Below are positions 19,047 through 29,554 of a stretch of 64,000 nt of DNA, one piece after another. The notes beneath the pieces are model-generated. The model was given only the letters and a program-made list of their open reading frames with translations. It was not told where the DNA came from and made no database searches. The DNA lies in NCBI GenBank assembly GCA_039029315.1, contig JBCCGK010000057.1, positions 1-64,000 of the forward strand, given 5' to 3'. The translations under genes and the position numbers were made by a program. The stretch is from JBCCCJ01 sp039029315. GTDB lineage: Bacteria; Bacteroidota; Bacteroidia; J057. How positions within the stretch are numbered: the first letter of the stretch is position 1; the number at the start of each line of letters is the position of its first letter.

Positions 19047-19661
19047 ATGAACAGAATAGTCATTGTCAGTTTGTTTCTTTTTGCCCTGGTGAGCACAGAT
19101 ACATTTGGGCAGTCCAAAAAACAAGATTCCTCTTTCAACCGATTTTTCATTGGAAGTTCAGTCTTCATGATCGCCAACGCTTTACCCAATCCTCCTTCTT
19201 TTTATCAACTCAATGTTGGCTATTGGCTTAGCCCTAAAGATGTACTTTCATTAGAAGCGATCACATGGACCTACGATGCCCCTCTGGGTATTCCCTATGG
19301 TCCTTCTCATGGAAAGGAAGAAGAAAAATATCCTGGATTTATCAGGGAACATGGCATTGCCCTGGCCTATCAGCGTTATTTGTGGAAGAAGTTCTATGCT
19401 GCCGTTCATGTTGCGCCATTTCGACAAACTTATCGATCTTCTGAGAAGGAGGTCATCCAGAAAGGCTTTCAATTGTTCATGACCTTTCGTCTGGGCTATC
19501 ATTTTACCTTTCTCAATGATCGATTGTTTCTGGAACCTTCCATCGCTATGACACATTGGCCAATCAATACCAATACGCCGGAGTCTTTTGCCAAGCAAGA
19601 CAACAAATGGCCCAACCGCTTTTTGCCTGAGCCAGGTTTGCATTTTGGCGTAAAGTTTTAG
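19047..19661 (+). CDS. Outer-membrane beta-barrel protein, function unknown
   Basis: 204 residues. Clear signal peptide (MNRIVIVSLFLFALVSTDTF, cleavage near FGQ). The mature part alternates aromatic and polar residues in strand-like runs (FYQLNVGYWLSPKDVLSLEA, GIALAYQRYLWKKFYAAVHV) and ends in a terminal strand HFGVKF, as expected of an 8-stranded outer-membrane barrel. Similar small barrels are common and uncharacterised in Bacteroidota. It has its own promoter element at 19011. No partner gene is evident. Confidence 0.7.
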   Translation: MNRIVIVSLFLFALVSTDTFGQSKKQDSSFNRFFIGSSVFMIANALPNPPSFYQLNVGYWLSPKDVLSLEAITWTYDAPLGIPYGPSHGKEEEKYPGFIREHGIALAYQRYLWKKFYAAVHVAPFRQTYRSSEKEVIQKGFQLFMTFRLGYHFTFLNDRLFLEPSIAMTHWPINTNTPESFAKQDNKWPNRFLPEPGLHFGVKF

Positions 19662-20051
19662 GGTTTCTCCTTTGAGGAGGATGTGATTGATTCCCAAAAA
19701 ATTGGCAGCCCCATCATTCTGTATTCGTATCTCGATGGAGTTAGCCGCAGCTTAGCACTGCCTGGAAGCCTGCTCAGTCAGGTGCTACCGATAGGGCCTT
19801 TTGCCATTTGGATGCTCTCTTTCCTGAAAAAAGAGTGTTGATTCTAGTTGCAAAGGGCCTTCCGATTTTGAAGCTGAATCTGTACAAGCATCTCCACATT
19901 GCCCATGCACTTATCTCATTCAGGATGACGGAAAATGGTTAGGCAGAACGGGAGTCCTTTTTGCGGTGTTCTATTGTAGAAAAAAATCAATGGGCCACAT
20001 ATTGTGTAGCCAGACAGCATATATCGTGAGATGAGTCGAAATTGTTCCTTA
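19662..20051. other. Intergenic region without recognisable gene
   Basis: 390 bp between the outer-membrane protein gene and miniature element copy 2. No open frame with family resemblance, RNA gene or regulon-type site was seen. Confidence 0.4.
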
Positions 20052-20212
20052 GAGACTGTTTGAAAATCTATCACTTATTTTTTGTATGCGTCTTTTTTCC
20101 TCATTCTACAGCTTTTTTTGTTCTCATAGCCCCACTATGAGAACAAAACAGAGCCTTGGCTGAGAAAAAAATACCTCCTAAAAATTCTCAGCACAGATTC
20201 CAAAACAGTCTC
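20052..20212. mobile_element. Miniature element copy 2 (inverted relative to copies 1 and 3)
   Basis: A 161 bp element, GAGACTGTTT ... AAACAGTCTC, with flanking TTA duplicates at 20049-20051 and 20213-20215. The right-hand TTA is the TAA stop codon (read on the minus strand) of the kinase gene that follows. The internal hairpin TTTTGTTCTCATAG / CTATGAGAACAAAA is intact. Apart from orientation it is nearly identical to copies 1 and 3. Confidence 0.8.
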
Positions 20213-22828
20213 TTAACCAGTTGTTGGCGATAACGGCAAATGAATAATGAAGGTCGTTCCCTCTCCTGCCACACTATCCACATCGATCTTGCCCTTGTGT
20301 CCATCTACCAGAATATCATATGCGATAGATAAGCCAAGTCCTACATTGCCTTTGCCTGGGACTTTGGTAGTGAAAAAGGGGTCGAATAGATGATCTTTGT
20401 TTTCAGGAGAAATTCCCGGTCCATTATCCTTAACAGAAAGGATCAACTCATCTGCTACTTGTTGGGTCTCAATGTGGATCATTGGCACAAAGCCATCTTC
20501 ATTGATGTGTTCTGCGACGGCCTCATAGGCATTGTTAAGGATGTTCAGCAAAGCGCGAGAGAGTTCCTGTGGTTGGGCCAGGAATACGGGGAGCTTTGAA
20601 TCTAGCTGATGATGGATCTCGACCTTTGCAGCCGATCTCTGTGCCATGATTCCCTGATGAGCAAGTAAAACATTTTCTTTCAGGATCTGGTTGAGGTCCA
20701 CCAATCTTCTTTCTCCTGAAGAAGCCTGACTATGCTGCATCATGCTTGAGACTATTTGGTCCACTCTTTTCCCGTTTTTTTCGATGGAGGCAGATCCATT
20801 TTGCATCATCTCAATCATTTCATAGATATCTTCATAGACCTGCCTCTCGATTCGATCCTTGAATTCCCGAATTTCTTCAGAAAGCTCTCCGGCTATTTGC
20901 CGTACATTTCTGGCAAAATTGTTCACGAAATTCAGTGGGTTTTTGATTTCATGTGCAATTCCTGCTGTCATTTGACCGAGAGAAGCCATTTTTTCAGCCT
21001 GTATCAATTGCAATTGCGTATTCTTGAGTTGGCTATGCGCGGCCATCAAGGCTTCATGGGCGCGGGTTTTGATGCGATATCGATTATATACCAATCCGGC
21101 TATGATTGCCAGTAGACCTAGCCCACCCATCAAGCCGAAGGTCCAAAGTTTTTGAATTTCTTGTTCCTGTTCCAGTAGCTCAATGCGTTGTTGCTGTTCT
21201 TTGGTTTTGTATTGTTGTTGCAATTCTGCCAAGACCGTTTGACTGTCCGAGGTATACAGAGAATCTTTGATGTGTGCGTAATTTCTGAAAGCTGCCAAGG
21301 CTTCTGCATGCTTTCCCAATCTTTCCAGGACTTTGCTTTTTTCCAGAAAAATGACGCTGGTTGTATATTTTTCCTGGATGGAGTTAGTTAAGAACATCGC
21401 GCTGTCTGCATAAGCCAGGGCCAGTTCCAGACTATCCATTTCAATGTGCACATTCATCAAACGATAATAAGCTGAGCTAATATGTCGCGAAGCATTCAAC
21501 TCCTTGGCCAGCTTGAGGGCATCCTGAAAGAAAACAAGTGCCTCTTCATGCTTGTCCAGGATTCGATGAATAGACCCTATATTTAACATGGAAATAACCA
21601 TTCCACCTGTATTTCCTAACTGCTGCTGAATGGCGAGTCCCCGAAGATTGAGCTCCAAGGCCTTATCATATTGCTCCAGATTTTTGTAATTCCTTCCTAA
21701 TTCTGTCAGACAAATTGCCATTTCCTCCTCATTGCCCAGGTCTTTCCAAATGTTCAGAGCTTGTTGATGCCTGCTTATTGACACCTCATAGTCTCCAAAT
21801 GAACCATATAAGTTCCCCAGATTGAAAAGGATGTATCCCATTTGGAATTTGTTTTGATTCTTCTCTGCCAGTTCAAGTGCCTGAACATACATGGAAATTG
21901 CCTCTTCATTGTCTCCTTTTTCGGAGTAAATGATTGCAAGGCTTGCCAGCGCTCTCGCCTTGTATGTTTCGGCTTGATGATCCTCAGACATTCTGAGAAG
22001 TCGGATAAGTATTTCCTGGCCGGAATCCATTTTCCCCCAATTCATATAAGAGATGGATAGATTGGAAAGGCCTCGCATAAGCTTTTCCTCATCTCCGATT
22101 GCTTCCCACAGTTGAAGGGCTTTTTCTTGATAATGAACAGCTTGCTGAAAATCTCTACTGTAAAAGTACCCCATCAAACTATCGTAAAGACGAGCCATTG
22201 TTCGGGCTTCCTCCAGGCCCTCAGAGCTTTCCAAAGCCAGATCATATTGTCTTTTTCCCAATTCTATTTCCTTCTGTTCGATGTATACATCTCCCATTGC
22301 CATTCGCAGGAGCACCAGCATATTTTGATCCTTGACAGTTGAATTGCGCTCCAGGGCTTCTTCATATGTCCGGAGAGCCTGGGGATACTCTTTTTTTTCC
22401 TGCCAATAATTTCCTTCTATCAACAAAGAGGTCAGGAGGGCAAGATCGCTTTCCTCTCGAAGAGCCCATTTCCGCAAATCAGATGCACAGACTTGTAGGG
22501 AATCCACCTGATCCACATTCTGAAAGGCAATTGATAGGCTATACCAAAATCGAGAGATGATTACTGGATCATGGGTTTTGATCATCTCCTTTTGTGATTG
22601 TCGGCCAAGAATCAGTGTTTGTTCTGGCGCCTTATTTTGCATGGCGATCATTTCCGCTATCAATCGTTCAGAACCACTTAAGCTATCTCCCTGTTGTTTT
22701 TGGGGATGAGTTGGAGATTGAGCCAACATCAGGAAGGGAATCACCAGAAAGACAGCAAAAAGCCATCTTTTGATTTCTGAGGTGATGGATACTCCTTGAC
22801 TCTGAAAGTGATCGATCATCGTTCTCAT
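20213..22828 (-). CDS. TPR-domain sensor histidine kinase
   Basis: 871 residues from the ATG at 22828 (a second ATG at 22819 is possible). Signal sequence RWLFAVFLVIPFLMLAQ, then ~450 residues of TPR repeats (e.g. GNLYGSFGDYEVSISRHQQA, LTELGRNYKNLEQYDKALEL). A membrane helix (~575, WTFGLMGGLGLLAIIAGLVY), coiled coil and kinase core follow: GIAHEIKNPLNFVNNF with the phospho-His near residue 625, NILNNAYEA, DNGPGISPENK and GNVGLGLSIAYD. It has no receiver or DNA-binding domain, so phosphate must pass to a separate regulator, for example the N-terminal receivers of 7067-9118 or 61147-63162 (inference). Its stop codon coincides with the target duplication of miniature element copy 2. A looser version of the regulon direct repeat lies upstream at 22943. 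Confidence 0.9.
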   Translation of the reverse strand: MRTMIDHFQSQGVSITSEIKRWLFAVFLVIPFLMLAQSPTHPQKQQGDSLSGSERLIAEMIAMQNKAPEQTLILGRQSQKEMIKTHDPVIISRFWYSLSIAFQNVDQVDSLQVCASDLRKWALREESDLALLTSLLIEGNYWQEKKEYPQALRTYEEALERNSTVKDQNMLVLLRMAMGDVYIEQKEIELGKRQYDLALESSEGLEEARTMARLYDSLMGYFYSRDFQQAVHYQEKALQLWEAIGDEEKLMRGLSNLSISYMNWGKMDSGQEILIRLLRMSEDHQAETYKARALASLAIIYSEKGDNEEAISMYVQALELAEKNQNKFQMGYILFNLGNLYGSFGDYEVSISRHQQALNIWKDLGNEEEMAICLTELGRNYKNLEQYDKALELNLRGLAIQQQLGNTGGMVISMLNIGSIHRILDKHEEALVFFQDALKLAKELNASRHISSAYYRLMNVHIEMDSLELALAYADSAMFLTNSIQEKYTTSVIFLEKSKVLERLGKHAEALAAFRNYAHIKDSLYTSDSQTVLAELQQQYKTKEQQQRIELLEQEQEIQKLWTFGLMGGLGLLAIIAGLVYNRYRIKTRAHEALMAAHSQLKNTQLQLIQAEKMASLGQMTAGIAHEIKNPLNFVNNFARNVRQIAGELSEEIREFKDRIERQVYEDIYEMIEMMQNGSASIEKNGKRVDQIVSSMMQHSQASSGERRLVDLNQILKENVLLAHQGIMAQRSAAKVEIHHQLDSKLPVFLAQPQELSRALLNILNNAYEAVAEHINEDGFVPMIHIETQQVADELILSVKDNGPGISPENKDHLFDPFFTTKVPGKGNVGLGLSIAYDILVDGHKGKIDVDSVAGEGTTFIIHLPLSPTTG

Positions 22829-23251
22829 TTGTAAGGCTGTTATGGGTCGTTATCTGAAAATAATGAAATGTCTTCAATTTATTTCCATGTTCGACATTTC
22901 CAGCCTACAAACAAACACATTCCAGGCTTGGTCCCTTGTCGTATTGTCTCAAAAAAATAGGCTATTGTTTCAAATGTGGAAGGGGAATGTATTTCTGGTT
23001 CAGGTCCAATTGAAAACGATTGCCAAAATCTGATGAAGCCCCATTGGTCATTCGCCATGGGCATTTACTCAAATCCATTGCCAACAGCCATCAATTGCCA
23101 ACCGACTGTATCGCAAGCCAGCCTCTCATTTGCATTGTCTACAGGAGGCCCCATAAGGAGCATGGGCAATCACCAGTTGGAAGGGATTGCCCAGTACTCC
23201 CGAGGATTGAGTTATTTGATCGAAGGATCGGTCTTATCCATATGTTAGAGA
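22829..23251. other. Intergenic region upstream of the TPR kinase
   Basis: 423 bp. It holds candidate regulon site F (22908-22974) and must contain the 3' end of the giant-protein operon, which stops at 23252. No gene is seen in the remainder (23000-23251), although short frames run through it. Confidence 0.4.
22908..22974 (-). promoter_or_regulatory. Candidate regulon site F (looser match)
   Basis: ATTGTCTCA at 22943 and ATTGTTTCA at 22964 are direct repeats exactly 21 bp apart. A CAAACAAA box begins at 22908, 35 bp before the first repeat, against 36 bp in sites A-E. It lies ~80 bp upstream of the TPR kinase start. The half-sites resemble sites A and B, but the -7 box is poorer. Confidence 0.4.
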
Positions 23252-25351
23252 TCAAGAATCGGTATTCGTACCGTCGAGAGCCACGGGAAAGCTAACATAC
23301 GGAATGCCTTCTATCATATTCATCGCGAATTGAGCAGGATTTTCTGCCTTGCCCAAAGTCGAAGCAAGAGAAAGAATGTCTATTGTTCCTGTCTCCGAAT
23401 TGATCAGTGAATTCACAGCAATGGGATCGCCTGTCTCGAGCCCAAGCTCATTTCGAATTTTCTTATAAAAAAGATCATTTTCCTGGATCAAGCCAAAATG
23501 CAGAATCTCAGGCTTCTGATGAAAGTTCACCGTCTGAACCGGTGCCGAAAACAGACAAAGGAGGATGCCTCTAGCAAGCTTGCGAACCGTTGGGGTGTAG
23601 GAATTTCCTGCGGCATCTATTCCTTCTATGATCAATCCAGGCCATCCGTCCACCACATCCGATCGGAGGAGAAATCCCATGGAGGAAACCTCAAGATTTT
23701 CCAAAAAATCAGTGAAGGAATTGGACGATGTCTGATCCGCTTGTTCCCAATCTCCACCTATACTAAATGCACCACGGAGCGCAGCCTCAATCCAGCTTTT
23801 GTCAACAGAGAAAAAACGGATCGACTCGGCAGTCAACAATTGCTCGTTGGGAACCAGATAATTGCCGGGAACATTCAGCAATGCAATAAGCTGTGTCAAC
23901 CAGGGTTCAATATGATTGTCCCACAAAATGGAGAGACTTGATGGACTACTATTGGAGAATGTAGGCAAATGAGAAATCGAAGAAGACTGACTGCTATGCA
24001 AGTTGGTCTGCACGAGGAGATGTTTCCATTTGTAGAGACTTATAGAGAAATCTTTGCTCGTGAGGGCTAACAAACGACCAATCTCCCAGGCAGCGGAATA
24101 GGTCATATCGAACATCCCATAAGCGGGGTCAAACTTCATCAGTTCATCTGCAGTCTCAGGATATAAGTCAGAGAATACACTACTACTGCTCGTCTCAATG
24201 GGAGCAAAGGGTCCCCGATACCAGGATACTGACTGATCGCCATTTCGAAACTGATGCAACAAAGGCACCAGGCCCTGTGCCAGATAGGTATTGGCAGTGG
24301 CATTGCTACTGTCGGGCATCCGCAAGGTCAGATAATCCTTGTTCAAATTGGTAAGCAAGCCGTTGAAGGTCTTGCTGAAAGTCGTTGCATCAATAATGGC
24401 CTGCTGTGTTTCTGAAGACAAGGAGGTCAGGTCGGTATCCATCACGCCAGCCATCTCCTGCAAAAAACTGGCTTCTGTTCCAGCAAATTCTCTATCCAGC
24501 TGTGTTGTGAGCAAGGAAAGCTGTGTATCAGATAACTTGCCTGAGAGAGCTGAAATGCTGGTAGAACTAATCTTGAAATGTTCGATGGAATAAAAGGACC
24601 AGTTTTTCAAACTCACCAGCCGATAGGAACTCGCGCCATTGCCAGTATCAAATGTACTGCCATTGAAACGGCCTTCCAGGGAGACCAAATGCATCGTACT
24701 TCTCTTTCCAGCCTGCGGTAGACGATTACAAAACAGAATTGAATTCTCAATTCCTACCCTATTCCCGTCTGAGTCTGTTCCCGTCCGCGTATGGGCCTGT
24801 AAGACCAGACTTTCTGTAGAGGGCAGAATGCTATCCAGCATGGTCGCAGGCACATCAATGACTGTCAACAAATCAGTACTTTGCTGGGCGGTTTCTGCTT
24901 CAAAAGTCGGGAAATATGGATCTGAAGAAGCGGTCAAATCAGCTACGGTGATGGATTTTTTCTCGATGAGGTTCATCTCCTCTTCTGTGAACATCAAGAG
25001 GGCCAACCAGGGCGCATTGTCTCCGGGATCGTCGGAGGTATAAGGAGATCGTTCCCATGGGAGGGTGTTCCTGCTGATCACGATATGAGGGAGGATATTG
25101 GTATATTCTCCTGTACTATCAGGTGCCGGGAACATCGCCTGTATCTCTTGAGGATTGATACTGAGGCGCTCTCCATAGACAGCGAATACACTGCTTGTCG
25201 TCGTTCCAGTAATGTCTCCGACGATTTTGCTACTCAGGGAATTTTCCCCAGCATAGGTACTGGTTGCGGTCAGTTGATATTCTCCAGGATCAATTTTAGG
25301 CAAATGATTCTGGTGCAGTTGTAGATAAGGGGCAAGCGTGTTGTCAGACAT
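23252..25351 (-). CDS. Large protein of unknown function, last gene of giant-protein operon
   Basis: 699 residues, start ATG at 25351, 8 bp after the stop of the DUF6603-like gene. No signal peptide, membrane helix or known catalytic motif. The N-terminal third has a recognisable pattern, LPHIVISRNTLPWERSP followed by APWLALLMFTEEEM. I associate this pattern, from memory, with uncharacterised proteins encoded next to other very large leaderless proteins. The composition is rich in Ser, Thr and Leu, with mixed alpha/beta character. It ends in IEGIPYVSFPVALDGTNTDS. Function unknown; co-transcription ties it to the protease, S74 protein and DUF6603-like protein upstream. Confidence 0.7.
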   Translation of the reverse strand: MSDNTLAPYLQLHQNHLPKIDPGEYQLTATSTYAGENSLSSKIVGDITGTTTSSVFAVYGERLSINPQEIQAMFPAPDSTGEYTNILPHIVISRNTLPWERSPYTSDDPGDNAPWLALLMFTEEEMNLIEKKSITVADLTASSDPYFPTFEAETAQQSTDLLTVIDVPATMLDSILPSTESLVLQAHTRTGTDSDGNRVGIENSILFCNRLPQAGKRSTMHLVSLEGRFNGSTFDTGNGASSYRLVSLKNWSFYSIEHFKISSTSISALSGKLSDTQLSLLTTQLDREFAGTEASFLQEMAGVMDTDLTSLSSETQQAIIDATTFSKTFNGLLTNLNKDYLTLRMPDSSNATANTYLAQGLVPLLHQFRNGDQSVSWYRGPFAPIETSSSSVFSDLYPETADELMKFDPAYGMFDMTYSAAWEIGRLLALTSKDFSISLYKWKHLLVQTNLHSSQSSSISHLPTFSNSSPSSLSILWDNHIEPWLTQLIALLNVPGNYLVPNEQLLTAESIRFFSVDKSWIEAALRGAFSIGGDWEQADQTSSNSFTDFLENLEVSSMGFLLRSDVVDGWPGLIIEGIDAAGNSYTPTVRKLARGILLCLFSAPVQTVNFHQKPEILHFGLIQENDLFYKKIRNELGLETGDPIAVNSLINSETGTIDILSLASTLGKAENPAQFAMNMIEGIPYVSFPVALDGTNTDS

Positions 25352-25359
25352 GGCTTGGC

Positions 25360-28300
25360 TTATGAGTGGGTTAGAATAAGTTCATCAAATAGTTCTTCAC
25401 TGGGAAAGAATTGTTCCTGAAATCCCAGAGAATTCAGGAAGTCTTCTCGCGTGGACTGCTGAGATTCCAGTTGTTGGTACAAGGAATCACTCGCTTCCTG
25501 TTTTAGCCAAACAGTATTCAGGATTACCTCAGCATCGGTGATGGTAGCAGTCTTGTCAAAGGTCTCTTGCTCTGTCAGCAAATTCTGACTATCGACTCGA
25601 TGAGATTCGTCAGAGGCTTCGGATGGAGCGCCTTCAAAAGAGAAGCCCATACAGATATCCTGAATCATGCGTTCCTCTGAAGTTTCGTCTTCTGAATGGG
25701 TAAATTTCGGTCCCCATAATGCCCCTGGAACTGCCTTAAGGATAGGAGAAAAGGAAAATTTATCTGTTTTATCCGGAGAACCTGCTTCACTGATCTTCAG
25801 GATGGAAATATCCATTTTCAGATTCAGATAATCTCCCAGATCTACCGTCTCGCCCGTGGAGGAATCAGTGAAGGTGTCATCATTGATCTTCATAGATCCA
25901 ATGTAGACCTTGGTGCTTCCTACTGAGGCGTCAACATTCGAGACAACAGTAGTTGGGACAGCAGAGTGAATCTCCATATTGAAGTATTTGGGATTCACGA
26001 TATTCACCTCTGTTGTTTCAGAATTGATGATAGCATTGGCCTTACTGATCATCCCATCCTGTACCGAAGTGCTGATCCACTTATCTGCATCAGATGGCAG
26101 GAAGGCTGAACAGAATTCATTCCAGGTCAAGGCTTCCGGCTCTGACTTATTCCCACCGAATTTCACATCGAAAGTCACAACAGACAGGTGAATATGGGCC
26201 TTGCCTGAAAACTCTGGTCCCCAGATATCAAGATTTGCTCCGACATCTACGGTCAAATGATGGGTGCCGAAAAAGTGATAGGTATAGGAGACTCCCATAT
26301 CTACGTATATGGACGCCTGATAGTAATAGGGCTTCCAGGAGATGATGAAATCAGCACCCTCCTGATACCAGGCTTTCAGATTGCCACTTTTCCATGTGGC
26401 ACTGATATGTCCTCCAGCCATGACTGCTGATGGCACCAGGGCGAAGTACATATCTCCTTTCACATCCAACTCATCGGTCACCTGCCAGTTGAAGCCCAGT
26501 GGCGAAACCTGTGGATAGTAATCAGGCACATCAAATTTGGGATGATAGCCGCCTAGGGTTAGCACAAAATCCCCGGCTGAGGCCCCATCATCTGAATCCT
26601 TGAACCAGGAATAGAAGGCAAATCCTCCTGTCAGATGGCAGTCTTTCGAGAGAATGAAAGAGTCTGATGTGAGAGCTGATTCCACTTTCAGGTAGCCCTT
26701 GCCAGGATTGAATACCGCCTTCAGGGCCATTTGAATCTCTGCCAGCGGCTCTGTTTCATTTTCATCCGGGGTAGGAATGACCAGGGTAGAGATGCCCAAC
26801 ACATCCACTTCAAATTCCTGCCCAAAACTGACTGCGAGTAGCGCAAAGGAATCGATGATCTCAAAGGAGGAATATTTCACCCCCACAGCCAGAAAATACT
26901 CTCCAACAGCTGGTGGAATGAGATCATGCAGGATGCTGAGTTCTGCCCCAGGATCATCTGTGGTGCCAGCCTCCCCAGCCATGGCTTCTGCCACCAATGG
27001 GAAGGAGCTGACATCTTCCAAGGCAGGCATAATCAGACGTCGGTTGTAGCCAAATCCTGCCGCCAGCCCTTTGACAAAGAAAAAGGAAGGACCACCCAAA
27101 GGCGCATCCAGAAAGGCATAGATGAAGAGAGAAGGATGCCCCTGATAGTAGGAATAGGAACCGATAGCGCCTAAGGAGAAAGAGTCTGTTTTGATCAGGG
27201 CAGTCCCATCATAGGTATCATAGCTATTGCCTGCTGAGTCAGTAGCCGTTTGCCGAAGGAAGGCTCCTCCAATCTCTACTGGACCACTGGCATAATCTAT
27301 CCCCAGGCCATGTAAGCCAAAGCTCGGATGAATGGGATTGATTCCACTGCTGGCGTACAATCCATCCAGGGAAATCGAGAGTCCTGCAAGCTCCAGAGAG
27401 GCATCTAACAGAAAGTAGAGTTTCGCAGAAGTACCTGCCTCTTCATCTGCAGCTTGAAACTGTACCCCTACCCTTCCCAAGCTGATGGGGCCTAGCTTCT
27501 TTTTGACTGAGTACCACTTGACATCGCTTCCTCCACTGCTGTCAGAGGTGGCTGGTGGATCAGAAGAAGTGTCGCTATCGTCTTCGGAACTGGCTGGGCT
27601 GCTTTCATCAGAAGCTGGCTGATCCTTGACATCATCCGCCCCGATTCCCACATTGAAGTCATAGCTTTTGTCTCCGATCTTCAGCTGCATATGGAATCCC
27701 AGCCCTTCTGAGGCTTCATCTGGCAGTTCATATCCTCCATCGGGCACCAAATCCTTAATGCCATCCATGTCCTCCGAGCTGAAATCATTGTTGGCTACCA
27801 AGGGCTGAAAGGTCATGCTGACAGAGGAATCTGATGGCAGCATTTTTCCCACCAAGGGCAGATTGGACAGGTCAACCCCTCCACCGATGTCCATTCCAAA
27901 GAGGACACGGGTTGACTCTCCTTTGTCTACCACTAGTAGGGCGTCTTGCAGATTGAAGCTGACCCCCGAAGCAAAATCGGAGAAGTCAGAATTGGTGGTG
28001 ATCAGTTCCAGCAGCGACTCGATGCTTTCGTCCTTTCCTGAGCTGTTTTCGTAGGCAGCCAGGAAAATGGTGCTGCTATCGTCTTCTTTGAAGATCAAGT
28101 CAAATTCCAGATCATTGACAGTGATCACACCAGAGAATTCTACAGAATACTCTTCCTCATTTCGAGACAGATCCAGCTTGATGACAGCATCGACGTTTTG
28201 TCCATCAAGTGGGAATTCGACTTCCATTTCGAAGCTGAGGTCCTGCGTGGAAGTATTGTAGGAAATGCTGAGGTCTTCGATTTCCAGGTCTGCAATGGGT

Positions 28301-29481
28301 GGGGGAACCGGGACTTCTCCGAGTCCCATATCGGAGATTAAGCCAGAAATGAAATCGCTGATCAGCAGGCCATCTGTATCTCCATAGGTGCCTCCACTGA
28401 AGGTCCAGCCGCCATCAGAAGTACTATTATCAGCAACGATGGAGAAGTCTGTACTGACGAGAGTAAGAAAGGCATTTAGAGCCACCTCCACTTGCGTGTC
28501 TTCCCGGATAATGCTATTGTCCGAACGAAGATCCATTTGAATAGAAGTAACATCTACCCCGCTAACAAGTGTCCAGCTTCCATCGATTGTTGCTTGTATG
28601 GAATAGGAAAGCGATTCCGTATTCACTGAGACAGACAAACTATCGCAGATCAGGCTGTCAATCCCGATATTTTCCAGGGCTAATCCAAAATGGTCGGCAA
28701 TAGACAGAAGATTAATACCAGGGTATGCAGTGGTATCCAGATCAATGCTAACTATGTCTCTGGGGAATTCTGCTTCTACATCGAATGGAGCATCGGCAAT
28801 TTCTACTGATGCAAAAATCTGAAAACTAATCCTCCGTCCAATTTGGACATCATCATCCAAATCATACTCCTCATCTATATCCTCCGGGCTAAGAAATGGG
28901 TCTCGAATGGTCCAACTGAAGTCCATATCTGTGATCTCGAGCACATCAGGAATCAGAGACCAGGTATTGGAGGAGGAGATGGTTAGAGAGATCGTGATAT
29001 AAGGTGAAATACCAACACAGTTTATATTGAAGCTATACTCTTTCAAATAGAGCGTGGAATCCTCTTTGAGTTCATCCGGTAGTAGGTCTTCCAGATCATC
29101 TCCTCCAACCCATTCAACCAGCCCAGCCAGAGATGGAACCCCTTTCTCATCGGATTCATACTCTCTTTTTGCTATCATCGTAATGGACTTACCATCGGAT
29201 TCCTGAGCAATCAGAAGATCCACATTTGTCAAAATAAGATCTTCAAACAATTGCAGACTTCCGGAGATTGTTAGCTCGGTTTCATCATCTGATAAAGTCC
29301 AACTCGCATTTGCGATGGTCAAAGTCTGGGTTGGAAAACTGCTTACAGATAGATCATCACTTAAAAATGAGATAATTCCATAGGTACTCAGCAGATCATC
29401 AGTCAGTGGGAGAATCTTATCTGAATAGTTTGTATTCAGATCATCATATATATTTTTTATGGTCATAGGTATATCAGCCAT
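25360..29481 (-). CDS. DUF6603-like giant protein
   Basis: 1373 residues, ATG at 29481, no signal peptide. Residues ~1-620 are beta-rich repeats with Ser/Asp-rich loops (runs such as LTISGSLQLFEDLILTNVDL). A low-complexity Ser/Asp/Pro linker follows (~630-660). Residues ~700-1200 carry a pattern I recognise as DUF6603-like: FGLHGLGIDYASGPVEIGGA, PSLFIYAFLDAPLGGPSFFF, VKGLAAGFGYNRRLIMP. Such domains occur in long uncharacterised proteins of bacteria and fungi. The repeated amphipathic strand pattern would fit a long beta-structure, perhaps a hydrophobic groove or barrel-like tube (inference). It lies 73 bp after the protease gene and 8 bp before 23252-25351. No enzyme motif seen. Confidence 0.65.
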   Translation of the reverse strand: MADIPMTIKNIYDDLNTNYSDKILPLTDDLLSTYGIISFLSDDLSVSSFPTQTLTIANASWTLSDDETELTISGSLQLFEDLILTNVDLLIAQESDGKSITMIAKREYESDEKGVPSLAGLVEWVGGDDLEDLLPDELKEDSTLYLKEYSFNINCVGISPYITISLTISSSNTWSLIPDVLEITDMDFSWTIRDPFLSPEDIDEEYDLDDDVQIGRRISFQIFASVEIADAPFDVEAEFPRDIVSIDLDTTAYPGINLLSIADHFGLALENIGIDSLICDSLSVSVNTESLSYSIQATIDGSWTLVSGVDVTSIQMDLRSDNSIIREDTQVEVALNAFLTLVSTDFSIVADNSTSDGGWTFSGGTYGDTDGLLISDFISGLISDMGLGEVPVPPPIADLEIEDLSISYNTSTQDLSFEMEVEFPLDGQNVDAVIKLDLSRNEEEYSVEFSGVITVNDLEFDLIFKEDDSSTIFLAAYENSSGKDESIESLLELITTNSDFSDFASGVSFNLQDALLVVDKGESTRVLFGMDIGGGVDLSNLPLVGKMLPSDSSVSMTFQPLVANNDFSSEDMDGIKDLVPDGGYELPDEASEGLGFHMQLKIGDKSYDFNVGIGADDVKDQPASDESSPASSEDDSDTSSDPPATSDSSGGSDVKWYSVKKKLGPISLGRVGVQFQAADEEAGTSAKLYFLLDASLELAGLSISLDGLYASSGINPIHPSFGLHGLGIDYASGPVEIGGAFLRQTATDSAGNSYDTYDGTALIKTDSFSLGAIGSYSYYQGHPSLFIYAFLDAPLGGPSFFFVKGLAAGFGYNRRLIMPALEDVSSFPLVAEAMAGEAGTTDDPGAELSILHDLIPPAVGEYFLAVGVKYSSFEIIDSFALLAVSFGQEFEVDVLGISTLVIPTPDENETEPLAEIQMALKAVFNPGKGYLKVESALTSDSFILSKDCHLTGGFAFYSWFKDSDDGASAGDFVLTLGGYHPKFDVPDYYPQVSPLGFNWQVTDELDVKGDMYFALVPSAVMAGGHISATWKSGNLKAWYQEGADFIISWKPYYYQASIYVDMGVSYTYHFFGTHHLTVDVGANLDIWGPEFSGKAHIHLSVVTFDVKFGGNKSEPEALTWNEFCSAFLPSDADKWISTSVQDGMISKANAIINSETTEVNIVNPKYFNMEIHSAVPTTVVSNVDASVGSTKVYIGSMKINDDTFTDSSTGETVDLGDYLNLKMDISILKISEAGSPDKTDKFSFSPILKAVPGALWGPKFTHSEDETSEERMIQDICMGFSFEGAPSEASDESHRVDSQNLLTEQETFDKTATITDAEVILNTVWLKQEASDSLYQQLESQQSTREDFLNSLGFQEQFFPSEELFDELILTHS

Positions 29482-29554
29482 AATCGTCGGTTAATTCGAA
29501 TTATCAAAAAGGCTATCAATAAGTTCTTGATATCATCCAGCATGTGCCCTCTTT

